Of a DNA stretch of 10,285 nt, positions 1 to 7,395 are shown in pieces. Below the pieces are notes generated by a model that saw only the letters and a program-made list of their open reading frames with translations, ran no database searches and had not been told where the DNA came from. Source of the stretch: an uncultured Fastidiosipila sp. GTDB lineage: Bacteria; Bacillota; Clostridia; Saccharofermentanales; Fastidiosipilaceae. The stretch spans positions 1 to 10,285 of the forward strand of contig CALLQJ010000230.1 of the NCBI GenBank assembly GCA_938014865.1, written 5' to 3'. The translations under genes were made by a program, and so were the position numbers. How positions within the stretch are numbered: position 1 is the first letter of the stretch; every line of letters begins with the position of its first letter.

Positions 1-463
1 AAAGCGGCTTGGCGGCGTCCGCTCCCATTGAAACGACTTTTTTATATTGTTCGCTGTTCTTGACATCGCTCAGCCACTGCGGAGTAAGCCAATAGGACCG
101 ATCTGCTTCTCCTTTTTGAATGATAATGCGTGTCAAATCCTGCAGCTGAGCGGCCACCGTTTTAAGATTTTCTTGATCGATGTTTTCAATAAGCAATTTC
201 TCATTCACACCGCTTTCGGATATTTCATCCCAGGAAATTTCCGCTGCAGCTGCAGAAGTCGAAGAAACGGCTCTCGTTTCATTTGTATACTCATCGCTTT
301 CGGATAATCCGGCGGCCGTTGTTTCGGATATGCTGCTTGCCGGAGCTTCGCTTGCTTCCGTATTGTCCGGACTTTCGCTGCATCCGCTCACAAGCAGGCT
401 GCCGAAGAGCGTCAAAATTAATAGTCTTCTGATCATCTTGGTTTTGGAAATGAAAGCTGCCAT
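1..463 (-). CDS. Secreted lipoprotein of unknown function, N-terminal part (runs off window)
   Basis: The reading frame is open from the ATG at 463 to the window edge (154 codons), so the C-terminus is missing. The N-terminus is a typical lipoprotein signal: positive residues (KTKMIRR), a hydrophobic stretch (LLILTLFGSLLV) and the lipobox LVSGC, with Cys28 as the expected lipidation site. A low-complexity Ser/Glu/Thr/Ala linker follows to about residue 75, then a folded region containing RSYWLTPQWL. The mature protein should be anchored on the outer face of the membrane. The ATG at 463 was chosen because AGAAGG lies 7 bases upstream; a second in-frame ATG at 436 has no ribosome binding site and would shorten the basic region. 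I do not recognise the globular part. The lipoprotein call is solid; the function is unknown. Confidence 0.85.
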   Translation of the reverse strand, partial: MAAFISKTKMIRRLLILTLFGSLLVSGCSESPDNTEASEAPASSISETTAAGLSESDEYTNETRAVSSTSAAAAEISWDEISESGVNEKLLIENIDQENLKTVAAQLQDLTRIIIQKGEADRSYWLTPQWLSDVKNSEQYKKVVSMGADAAKPL

Positions 464-717
464 TTATATACCTTCTCGATCGTTTTCTCATCCGGGATTT
501 TGATCACAAAATTGTCGTTCGGCGTTTCTTATACATCATAGTATCAGCTTCTTTTCTCTTATGCATTTCGGCGGCAAAGGAAGAGGCATTTTGGCTTTTC
601 TCGCTGTATTTCAAGCGATCTTACTATGCGTTGCGTACCGGCTGCGGTCTCGGGCATGCATTATTGGCAGAAATTCCGCTTCCGCTGAGGCCCGGAGGCA
701 GGTCAGGGGCATCACTA
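464..717. other. Non-coding stretch, no gene recognised
   Basis: The minus strand here has frequent stops in all frames just beyond the permease remnant. The plus-strand frame at 561-821 has no ribosome binding site and an unconvincing composition. Apart from the 497-512 inverted repeat and TATGAT/TATAAG hexamers that might serve the lipoprotein gene (no good -35 at the right distance), I see nothing. With the neighbouring remnant, it reads as decayed coding DNA. Confidence 0.5.
497..512. promoter_or_regulatory. Inverted repeat ATTTTG-N4-CAAAAT upstream of the lipoprotein gene
   Basis: Two perfect 6-base arms flank a 4-base centre, ending 33 bp before the lipoprotein start codon. The site lies where a 5' leader or promoter-proximal operator would be expected. 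It could be a repressor site or chance in AT-rich DNA. No T-run follows it, so it does not look like a terminator. Confidence 0.3.
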
Positions 718-1014
718 TCATTCCGGGTCGATCAGCAGCGACAGCGGTCCTTTGGACTCTGCCAATGAAAGAGGGCTTTGTTTTTGTCTGCTTTTCTTCT
801 GACCGCGCAGGGCCCCGCTGACATCAATTTTCCGGATCCGGGAAGCGGAACGATACGAGATGAGCAGTATAAAAAAGAGTACGCTGAAGAAAACGAGGGC
901 GTTGGCCTTGAAATCAAAGGCCGGCTTAAAGCGAAAGCCCGACTGCACGGCCAAAAGCTCTGCTGCCTGCGGCAAAAGCGCAGAAGCTGCCCCTATCCCC
1001 GAGATTCCGGCTAA
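718..1014 (-). pseudogene. Remnant of an FtsX-type (BceB-like) ABC transporter permease
   Basis: The frame reads as two hydrophobic membrane segments, LLAGISGIGAASALLP and ANALVFFSVLFFILLISY, followed by a basic stretch RIRKIDVSGALRGQKKSRQK and a stop at 718. This order (helix, short loop, helix, then RKI-x-x-x-x-LRG-x-KK) matches the end of the first FtsX domain in BceB/YxdM-type peptide-detoxification permeases, where a linker and more membrane segments normally follow. There is no start codon with a ribosome binding site. The frame enters directly from the end of the ABC exporter gene (overlapping its stop codon in another frame), and several stops follow. Full-length relatives have about 600 residues or more; under 100 remain. 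I read it as a leftover joined to the exporter by a deletion. Homology is judged by motif only. Confidence 0.5.
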
Positions 1015-2732
1015 TAGACAAAATTTTCTGCCAGATCGGACTTCTCCGTCAGATCACGGTAGAGATCACAAGTTTCAATCAGGAAGTCATGCCGGCCCTC
1101 TGCAATCACCCGGCCTTCATCGAGCACAACTATATGATCCGCATTCTTGACCGATTTGATACGGTGCGAAATGATGATAACGGTTTTTCCTTTTATCAGG
1201 CGATTAAGTGAATACTGGATTTTACGTTCATTGTCCACATCAAGCGCAGCGGTAATTTCATCAAGGAGGAGGATCGGGGCATCCTTCAGAAACGCCCTTG
1301 CAATAGAAAGTCTCTGACGCTCACCGCCGGAAAGTTTCGCACCGTTCTCACCGATAAATGTACGATAGCCCTGCGGCATTTTCCGGATAAATTCATCGCA
1401 GTTCGCCAGCCGTGCGGCTTCTTTGACTTCTTCATCGCTTGCTTCCGGCCGTCCGAGTCTGATATTTTCCATAACCGTTGTATTGAAAAGTGTTACGTCT
1501 TGAAAAACCATAGAAATATTGCGATGAAGCGAGGTGACATCCGCCGTGCGCGTATCGACATCACCGATAAAAATCCTGCCGCGATCCGGATCATAGAGCC
1601 GCGAAATCAAGCGCATGACAGAGGTTTTTCCGCATCCGCTTTTGCCTGCTAAAGCCGTCACCTTGCCTTGTTCTGCAGCAAAAGAACAGTTTTTTAATAC
1701 CGGTGTATCTTCATCATAAGAAAAATCAATCGACTCCAGACGAATATCAAATCGTGAGAATGCCTTTTTGCTGCCTTCCTGCGTCTTTGCTTCGCGGATT
1801 TCTTTAATCCTTTTCACCATGGGGCTGAGATAATAAAGCTCTGTGATATTGCCGGCCATAACAGCGATACCGTCTTTCATTTTTATGGCCGCAAGTATAT
1901 AAGCAAGGACATAAAGCAAACTTATATCCCCGCGCAGCATCAGCGTGCTGCCGGCAAGAATCACGGCCGCAAGCGAAAGATTCTGCATGATGCCTCCGAG
2001 CAGCATGGGAATAAGGGAGGCCCGCTCACTGTCGATATGAATTTTTTCTGTTTGCTCCATCTTCTTATTTAATGTACCGTAAATCTGGTTTTGCAGGCGA
2101 AAGCTCTTAATATCCTGACTGTGTTCAATGGCCTCCTGAAACGCTTCCGAGTTTTCTCTGAGCTGCGCATAGTAATGCTCATATTTACGAAGCTGAATTT
2201 TCCGGGACAGAAGAACCATGCCCAAATAAATCAATGTCGGCGCAATAATGCAGAGCGCGAGTTTCCAATTTCCCGCCAGCAGCATGATACTGATCAGAAC
2301 AAAGGCCATGAAAAACGAAACAAGCTTGCCGATGCTGTGGCTGAGGGCATGCTCCAAGGCAAAAATATCGGCAATAAAGGTTTGCGCCAAGTCTGAAATA
2401 TCATGTTTGGAAAAGTACGCCAGCGGCAGCTTCGTCATCTCTTCTATAAGTTCAATCCTGAGATTGGCTGCTTCTTTATAGGTCTCATCATACATAAGAA
2501 TATATTCTTTATTCAGAACGAAATAAAAAAGCAGAAGCAGCAATAAAGAAGCTGCAAGAAATCCGATCTTGGGAATCGCTGAAGCATTCAGGGCGACATC
2601 AATGAAATAAAGCAGCAGGAAGGCCGGCAGGAAATTAAACAGATGCACCGCAAACGAAGCCCATGTCGATTTCACAAGCCCCTTTGCCCCTTCATCGGTC
2701 AGGCCTAATTTTTCTTTATATAATCTATGCAT
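1011..2732 (-). CDS. ABC exporter half-transporter (membrane domain + ATPase), second of a pair
   Basis: With the start at 2732 the protein has 573 residues. An exporter membrane domain (about residues 20-310, several hydrophobic helices) is followed by a nucleotide-binding domain (about 330-565). Walker A is GKSGCGKTS (363-371), the Q-loop glutamine is Q411, the signature is LSGGE (467-471), Walker B is ILLLDE (487-492) with the catalytic Glu, and the switch His is H523. The ATG at 2732 is preferred over the in-frame ATG at 2750 because GGGAGG sits 6 bases upstream of 2732. It overlaps the stop of the preceding exporter gene by 8 bases, so the two are probably coupled and form a heterodimer in the inner membrane. 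The pair resembles siderophore/iron transporters of the IrtAB and YbtPQ kind, supported here only by the AraC neighbour and the iron-box-like site. Multidrug or peptide export remains possible. Confidence 0.9.
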   Translation of the reverse strand: MHRLYKEKLGLTDEGAKGLVKSTWASFAVHLFNFLPAFLLLYFIDVALNASAIPKIGFLAASLLLLLLFYFVLNKEYILMYDETYKEAANLRIELIEEMTKLPLAYFSKHDISDLAQTFIADIFALEHALSHSIGKLVSFFMAFVLISIMLLAGNWKLALCIIAPTLIYLGMVLLSRKIQLRKYEHYYAQLRENSEAFQEAIEHSQDIKSFRLQNQIYGTLNKKMEQTEKIHIDSERASLIPMLLGGIMQNLSLAAVILAGSTLMLRGDISLLYVLAYILAAIKMKDGIAVMAGNITELYYLSPMVKRIKEIREAKTQEGSKKAFSRFDIRLESIDFSYDEDTPVLKNCSFAAEQGKVTALAGKSGCGKTSVMRLISRLYDPDRGRIFIGDVDTRTADVTSLHRNISMVFQDVTLFNTTVMENIRLGRPEASDEEVKEAARLANCDEFIRKMPQGYRTFIGENGAKLSGGERQRLSIARAFLKDAPILLLDEITAALDVDNERKIQYSLNRLIKGKTVIIISHRIKSVKNADHIVVLDEGRVIAEGRHDFLIETCDLYRDLTEKSDLAENFVY

Positions 2733-4467
2733 ACTGTACCTCCCAGTCATTCGCGAGATGATAATTGATTTGAAGCTGACGATAGAGCGATGGATAAGCC
2801 ATTAATTGCTCATCAGAACCGCGTTCAAGGACTTTGCCCTTGTCTATAACAAGAATTTCATCTAAATTTCTTATCGCAGACAGCCGGTGCGCGATCATAA
2901 TAACCGTCTTGTCTTTCATGAGTTCTGCAAATGCCTGCTGCAAAGCAAATTCATTGTCGGCATCAAGGGCCGCCGTCGCTTCATCAAAAACAACGATCGG
3001 CGCATCCTTGAGCAGGGCTCTGGCAATCGCAATGCGCTGCACCTCGCCTCCGGAAAGATAAACGCCTTTTGAGCCGATAATTGTATTCTCCCGCTCCGGA
3101 AATTTATCTAAAATATCGTCACAGCGCGCTTGCGACAATGCCGTCATCACCTCTTCATAGCTCGCCTCCGGTTTTGCCAGGGCCACATTGTCATAAAGGG
3201 AAATTTTGAAAAGACGGACATCCTGAAAAACAAAAGAAATCGTATCGAGAAGTGCTTGTTCGCTATACGCCGTGATGGGCTTTTGTCCGATTTTTATCGT
3301 CCCGCTCTGCACTTGATAAAAGCCCGACAGAAGTTTGGCAATCGTTGATTTCCCGCCGCCCGAGGGACCTGCAAGCGCATAGGATCTGCCGGGAGGCAGT
3401 GTAAATGAAAGATCCTCCAGGACATTTTCATCTTCATAAGCGAAAGAAACGCCCTCAAAATCTATTTGATAATTTGCAAATTCGGTTTCATCTCCGAATT
3501 CAAGGCGTCTTTGCGCCGTTTCCTCGAAAAGCTCTTCAAGCTTATCAACAGCCATTTCGCCTTGTTTGGCATACATCCCGACATACATGACTTTCATCAG
3601 GGAAGAGAATAATGTTCCGGTCAGAAAGAATGCCATAATCAAAAACACAATCAGATCCTCCCTTGACAGACGCTCTGTAAACGGCAGCATACAGGGGATG
3701 GCGATCGCCGGAATTGCCATAAAAACCAGCTGAAAAGATACGAAAGCTTTACGGCAGGAAAGCGAATAATTAAAAACTGCTTTGGCATATGCGCGGATAG
3801 CCTCATAAAGTCTTTTAAAAGCCCCCGGCCCGGTTCCGAAAATCTTAACAACGGGAATGCCTCGGATATACTCCACCATTTCCGCGGACATTTCTTCCAT
3901 CAGCCGTGAATATTCTTTGATAAACTCCTGCTCGCCTACCATCATTTTGTATAAAATCAGCGTCAGCAAAGACAGCAGTAGCATAAAAACACCGAGGTAC
4001 CACTTTATGAAAAAACTTAAAATCAAGACCAAAACAGGCGCCAGCAGCGCTTCTGCCTGATCCGGAATAAGATGTGCCACAATTTGATGGGTCTGAGACG
4101 CATTATCATCGATGAGTTTCCTCACCAATCCGGACGGATGCGTATCATAAAACGCAAAATCTGCTTGCGAAAGCTGCGCAATCCCGCGCTTTCGCAGATT
4201 TGTTTCAAGCCGGAACCCCAGCAAATGACTCAGCCAGGCGGATGCGAAATACAGTAAAACAGCAAGGGCCTGCAGCACGGCAAAAACCTTCGCATAGCCG
4301 AGCTGCAGCGGCATTCCTCTTCTCAGAAGCTGCTGTAAAAAAAGATAAAGGACATAATAACTCGAAACGACGGCAAAAGCCGATGCACAAGAAAGAAAGA
4401 TGGCCGCAAAGGCCAAGAATTTTTTCTCCGGAACATAGGCCAAAAGTTTTTTGTAGACTGAAATCAT
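2725..4467 (-). CDS. ABC exporter half-transporter (membrane domain + ATPase), first of a pair
   Basis: This 580-residue protein has an exporter membrane domain (about residues 15-310) followed by an ATPase domain (about 335-565). Walker A is GPSGGGKST (367-375), the Q-loop glutamine is Q415, the signature is LSGGE (471-475), Walker B is IVVFDE (491-496) and the switch His is H527. Catalytic residues are intact here and in its partner, so the predicted heterodimer should have two competent ATP sites rather than one degenerate site. AAGGAG lies 6 bases before the ATG. The gene heads a two-gene operon read away from the AraC regulator, and its leader region carries the DtxR-box-like palindrome. 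Both halves fit the type IV ABC exporter fold, which also includes siderophore importers such as IrtAB and YbtPQ. The substrate is not shown by the sequence; an iron chelate is inferred from context. Confidence 0.9.
   Translation of the reverse strand: MISVYKKLLAYVPEKKFLAFAAIFLSCASAFAVVSSYYVLYLFLQQLLRRGMPLQLGYAKVFAVLQALAVLLYFASAWLSHLLGFRLETNLRKRGIAQLSQADFAFYDTHPSGLVRKLIDDNASQTHQIVAHLIPDQAEALLAPVLVLILSFFIKWYLGVFMLLLSLLTLILYKMMVGEQEFIKEYSRLMEEMSAEMVEYIRGIPVVKIFGTGPGAFKRLYEAIRAYAKAVFNYSLSCRKAFVSFQLVFMAIPAIAIPCMLPFTERLSREDLIVFLIMAFFLTGTLFSSLMKVMYVGMYAKQGEMAVDKLEELFEETAQRRLEFGDETEFANYQIDFEGVSFAYEDENVLEDLSFTLPPGRSYALAGPSGGGKSTIAKLLSGFYQVQSGTIKIGQKPITAYSEQALLDTISFVFQDVRLFKISLYDNVALAKPEASYEEVMTALSQARCDDILDKFPERENTIIGSKGVYLSGGEVQRIAIARALLKDAPIVVFDEATAALDADNEFALQQAFAELMKDKTVIMIAHRLSAIRNLDEILVIDKGKVLERGSDEQLMAYPSLYRQLQINYHLANDWEVQYA
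2739..2744 (-). promoter_or_regulatory. Ribosome binding site that sets the second exporter's start
   Basis: GGGAGG lies 6 bases before the ATG at 2732 and inside the last codons of the upstream exporter gene. It favours 2732 over the upstream in-frame ATG at 2750, which has no such site, and supports translational coupling. Confidence 0.8.
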
Positions 4468-4493
4468 GCGCTACTCCTTATAATTCAAGCGAA

Positions 4494-4499
4494 ATTTTA
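4494..4499 (-). promoter_or_regulatory. Possible -10 hexamer TAAAAT for the exporter operon
   Basis: TAAAAT differs from TATAAT at one base and lies 26 bp before the exporter start codon. No convincing -35 is seen 16-18 bp upstream. An alternative -10, TAAGAT at 4527-4532, lies right next to the iron-box-like palindrome. The true start cannot be settled by eye. Confidence 0.25.
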
Positions 4500-4534
4500 C
4501 ATTTCTTCTGCAGCACGGTACCATGGATCTTAGA

Positions 4535-4553
4535 AAAGGTTAGCCTATGCTAA
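4535..4553. promoter_or_regulatory. DtxR/IdeR-like iron box between the AraC gene and the exporters
   Basis: The 19-mer AAAGGTTAGCCTATGCTAA matches the DtxR/IdeR consensus TTAGGTTAGCCTAACCTAA at 15 of 19 positions, including an unbroken 11-base core AGGTTAGCCTA. It overlaps a perfect inverted repeat GTTAGC-N4-GCTAAC at 4539-4554. The site lies in the divergent promoter region, about 68 bp from the exporter start and 79 bp from the AraC start, where an iron-loaded repressor could block one or both promoters. The match is seen in the sequence. Which regulator binds (an iron- or manganese-sensing DtxR-family protein) is inferred. Confidence 0.65.
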
Positions 4554-4631
4554 CTGCAGATGCAAGATTATCGCGATTTTATGTCTGATCGAGCCGCTGT
4601 CTGAACACAGCAGCAAAGAAGAGGGATTCTG

Positions 4632-5579
4632 ATGGATGAAATGCAGGCTTACTTAAAGAAAATAGGATTTACGCCCGATTCGGCAGCAAGGCAAAACAGA
4701 TCCGGAATTTGGTACCGATCGGAAGTGCCTGAAATCAGCGGGCGGTACTGGTACATGGAAAATGATTTGTATATTGCAGACATCCATGATTTTTTTATAA
4801 AAGAAGAACTCATCCTCTCGCATGAATTTCGTCCCGATACCCCGATCGCCATGATCTCATCTTATATAATTTCGGGAAACGGAGAATGTCTCGAGCCTTA
4901 CAGCAATCTGACAAGTGGCAGCTTATTTTTGCTCACGCCGTCGGCAAGTCCGGGCCGCTATATTCTGCACGGCCGTTCACCTTATAAAGCGGTCGGAATA
5001 AAATTCAAGCATAAAATGCTCAAGCATTACTTTATTGACAGGCTTGAGCCGGATTCTGATACTGTCCTTCGCATATTTTATTCTTCCCGGGATACGGCAC
5101 TGCAGCCTTTAGCGGATTTGTCACGCGAGATTTTAGCGCAGGATTTTGATGCGGCGAATGCCGAAGTCTTTATGGATGCGAAGGCGATCGAATGGCTGAG
5201 CCTAACCGTCGAAGCCTATACTGAGGCACAGCGCCAAAAACATAAGATACGGCCGGAAGATGACGAAGCTTTAGAGCTGGCAGCGGCTTACATTAATGAT
5301 CATTATGCTTGCCCTATTCGTCAGCATACACTGGAGCAAATTGCGCTTATGTCCGGCACAAAACTTAAAAGCACTTTCAAAGCTAAATATCATATGACCA
5401 TCACGGAATACATCCAGCGCAGACGCATGAATGCCGCCGAAGTGCTTTTGTTCAATTCGGAAATGCAAATTAAAGCCATTGCGCAGGCGGTCGGTTACCA
5501 CTCTCCCAATCGTTTTTCTGAACTCTACAAAAGATATAAAGGCTGCAGCCCGTCAGAAGCTCGCAAAAGGGCTCGCTGA
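4632..5579 (+). CDS. AraC-family transcriptional regulator, siderophore-locus type
   Basis: The protein has 315 residues. The first 200 or so form a poorly conserved sensing region, including RYILHGRSPYKAVGIKF. The C-terminal AraC/XylS domain (about 213-313) has two helix-turn-helix units: LEQIALMSGTKLKSTFKAKY (234-253), and one around IKAIAQAVGYHSPNRF followed by the family ending GCSPSEARKR. The pattern G-x-KLK-x-x-FK ... T-x-x-EYIQRRRM-x-x-A resembles the PchR/YbtA group that controls siderophore genes; this is judged from memory. GAGGG lies 6 bases before the ATG. The gene is divergent from the ABC exporter pair and shares a promoter region with it, so it most likely activates the exporters in response to a ligand, perhaps an iron chelate. 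It ends 49 bp from the convergent acetyltransferase gene. Confidence 0.9.
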   Translation: MDEMQAYLKKIGFTPDSAARQNRSGIWYRSEVPEISGRYWYMENDLYIADIHDFFIKEELILSHEFRPDTPIAMISSYIISGNGECLEPYSNLTSGSLFLLTPSASPGRYILHGRSPYKAVGIKFKHKMLKHYFIDRLEPDSDTVLRIFYSSRDTALQPLADLSREILAQDFDAANAEVFMDAKAIEWLSLTVEAYTEAQRQKHKIRPEDDEALELAAAYINDHYACPIRQHTLEQIALMSGTKLKSTFKAKYHMTITEYIQRRRMNAAEVLLFNSEMQIKAIAQAVGYHSPNRFSELYKRYKGCSPSEARKRAR

Positions 5580-5628
5580 AAACAAGATTTGCCGCCCGGC
5601 GACAGATCATCACGTCGTTTTGCATCGT

Positions 5629-6441
5629 CTATGCCGGATGATATTCCCATGCTTGATAACGGCCGTGCAGCTCAAAGCCGAGTTTTTGCAGTGCCTTCAC
5701 TTCTTTTGCATCTTCCGTGAAGTAATACAAAATTTTCTGCTCTTTCAGAAGATAAACGGCGTGCTCGGTTAAGCGCCGGCGATCTGAAATCTCTTCCCCG
5801 TAAATGCCGAAGATTTCGCAGATTCCATTGCCCGGACTGCATTGAATGAAAATATAAGCGTTGATGGTCTCCCCGTCTTTCAGGCTGCAGATCGTCCAGC
5901 GCGAAAAATCGGCTTTGATCCTGTCATAGGTCCAGTAAGAATCCCCGAAATGACGATCATGAATCGTCTTAAAATCTTTCCACTGAGATGCGTTGATCTC
6001 TTCAATATCCGGATACGCTTTGCCGTGCGCCCTTCGGGGATCGATACTTGCAGAATATAAATCATCGCTCAGGATGAAGTGCTTTTGTTTAAGTGCATTC
6101 ACCAGCAGCTGATTTTCGGCCTCCGCCCCTGCATTGATCGTAAAATCAGGGTATTGTTGCATTAATGTATCTAAGCTCTTCCGGAAGAACTCCGGATTTT
6201 TGTCAAAACTAAGAAAGAGGAGCGTCTGCAGGTACTTCGCATCTTCTTTGACGAAACAGGCACAAAGGCCCTTTATTTCCCCCTCTGCTTCCTCAAGTAT
6301 CCAGAAGGCTTCCTCATTATTCTTAATATTACGAAGCTCTGCTTCGATACGCTCTTTTGTCAGCATTAAAGGATAGGAGCGATTCGCCGGGTCTTTGAAG
6401 TGCTGAGAAATCCTCTCGGCAAGCGCTTTTGTTTTATTCAT
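5629..6441 (-). CDS. GNAT-family N-acetyltransferase, substrate unknown
   Basis: The product has 270 residues, longer than a single GNAT domain (about 150). The C-terminal half (about 140-270) looks like the catalytic GNAT fold: strand-like segments around ETINAYIFIQ and GICEIFGIYG, a helix with RRRLTEHAVYLLKEQ, and the hallmark ending ALQKLGFELHGRYQAWEYH. The N-terminal half may be a degenerate second GNAT unit, as in tandem-GNAT proteins. Such enzymes transfer an acetyl group from acetyl-CoA to an amine; the substrate cannot be read here. The start at 6441 has AAGGAAG upstream at good spacing. A 171-bp gap separates it from the methyltransferase gene upstream, so it may have its own promoter, though no clear -35/-10 pair was found. 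It is convergent with the AraC gene, with no obvious terminator in the gap. Confidence 0.75.
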   Translation of the reverse strand: MNKTKALAERISQHFKDPANRSYPLMLTKERIEAELRNIKNNEEAFWILEEAEGEIKGLCACFVKEDAKYLQTLLFLSFDKNPEFFRKSLDTLMQQYPDFTINAGAEAENQLLVNALKQKHFILSDDLYSASIDPRRAHGKAYPDIEEINASQWKDFKTIHDRHFGDSYWTYDRIKADFSRWTICSLKDGETINAYIFIQCSPGNGICEIFGIYGEEISDRRRLTEHAVYLLKEQKILYYFTEDAKEVKALQKLGFELHGRYQAWEYHPA

Positions 6442-6612
6442 TCAAAACTTCCTTACTTCATTTTTTATAAAGATATATTGATTTTACCTTTATTCTTCCC
6501 GGAAGCGGGCACAAAAGTGTCGTTCGGGACGGCGGCAGAAAACTTTACGTGCTTTTTGACAAAAGCCCGGCGGCAAATATCCGCAAAAAATCCGCAGAAA
6601 GGGGAATCCTTG

Positions 6613-7371
6613 TTATAAACGAAAGGCCTTCATTCTTAATCGCACATAATCCGCATACCACGTGCCTTCTCTATATAATTCATCCCGCAGATCCTCAGCC
6701 GCTTTATCGATAATCGCTTCCTTTTCTTCTTTGCTTCTGACCATTGAAAAGGGGCTTTTCACAAAGATCTCAATCCAATCTTTTAAGCCGTTTTCGCCCT
6801 TAAGTGCTGTCGGCCTGTCAAAAAGGAGCGCGTATCTTACGCGGAAACCGTTCTGCTCCAGGAGCGTTGCGTATTCGCTGACGGAAGGAAAGTAAAAGGG
6901 CATTTGATAACGATAGCCATAAGCAGAAAAAGCCCTTTCCAATGCGCCGTGAATCTTTTGATTGTTGCCGCAGCCGCCGAATTCAAAGAGCAGCTCTCCG
7001 TCTTTTTTCAGGGCATTCCGGATGCACTGCAGCATATCCGGCTGACTTTCTTTATCAATCCAATGAAAAACAGCGTTTGAGAATACCAGGTCATAAGGCT
7101 CGGAGCAGTCGAAATGCCGGGCGTCTCCTTTCACGAATTCAATATCCGGATAATTTTTTCTTGCAATGCTCAGGAGTTCTTCGGAGGCATCCATTCCTTT
7201 TACCCTATAGCCCCTGTCCTGCAAAGCCTTGCTCAAGGCCCCGTTGCCGCAGCCTAAATCCAATACCCTGCTGTTTTTCTCGGCATCAATTAAATCAATC
7301 AGACCCTTTCCGTAGTGATGAACAAACGAAAAGTCTGTGCTGTATTTTTCTGCATCCCATTTTATATTCAT
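6613..7371 (-). CDS. Class I SAM-dependent methyltransferase, trans-aconitate-methyltransferase-like
   Basis: The protein has 252 residues with the Rossmann-fold order of class I methyltransferases: motif I VLDLGCGNG (36-44), an acidic residue after strand 2 (D61, in GMDAS), GDARHF (82-87), and YDLVFSNAVFHW (93-104) followed by a long C-terminal half (EFGGCGN near 130-136). The opening MNIKWDAEKY and the FVHHYGKGLIDLI segment resemble trans-aconitate 2-methyltransferase and related small-molecule methyltransferases; the true substrate is unknown. GGGGAGG lies 6 bases before the ATG. It is the last gene of a tight run after the other methyltransferase (24 bp gap) and the phosphotransferase, and probably shares their transcript. 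Confidence 0.85.
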   Translation of the reverse strand: MNIKWDAEKYSTDFSFVHHYGKGLIDLIDAEKNSRVLDLGCGNGALSKALQDRGYRVKGMDASEELLSIARKNYPDIEFVKGDARHFDCSEPYDLVFSNAVFHWIDKESQPDMLQCIRNALKKDGELLFEFGGCGNNQKIHGALERAFSAYGYRYQMPFYFPSVSEYATLLEQNGFRVRYALLFDRPTALKGENGLKDWIEIFVKSPFSMVRSKEEKEAIIDKAAEDLRDELYREGTWYADYVRLRMKAFRL

Positions 7372-7395
7372 CTTCTGCCTCCCCTGTATCCCGCA

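Noticed and set aside
561..821. Plus-strand open frame of 86 codons in the gap beside the permease remnant
   Set aside because: It has no ribosome binding site and no recognisable domain, and it partly overlaps the better-supported minus-strand permease remnant.
831..842. CCGGATCCGG palindrome as an operator
   Set aside because: It lies inside the permease remnant frame and encodes part of SRIRKI; a short GC palindrome of this kind is expected by chance.
2733..2750. Earlier in-frame ATG for the second exporter at 2750
   Set aside because: No ribosome binding site precedes it, while GGGAGG sits 6 bases before the ATG at 2732.
4200..4553. Plus-strand frame of 117 codons antisense to the first exporter
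   Set aside because: It lies opposite a well-supported ABC exporter with all motifs intact and shows no domain or ribosome binding site of its own.
5580..5628. Bidirectional terminator between the convergent AraC and acetyltransferase genes
   Set aside because: The GC-rich stretch GCCGCCCGGCG forms no stable stem with a proper loop and has no adjacent T-run.
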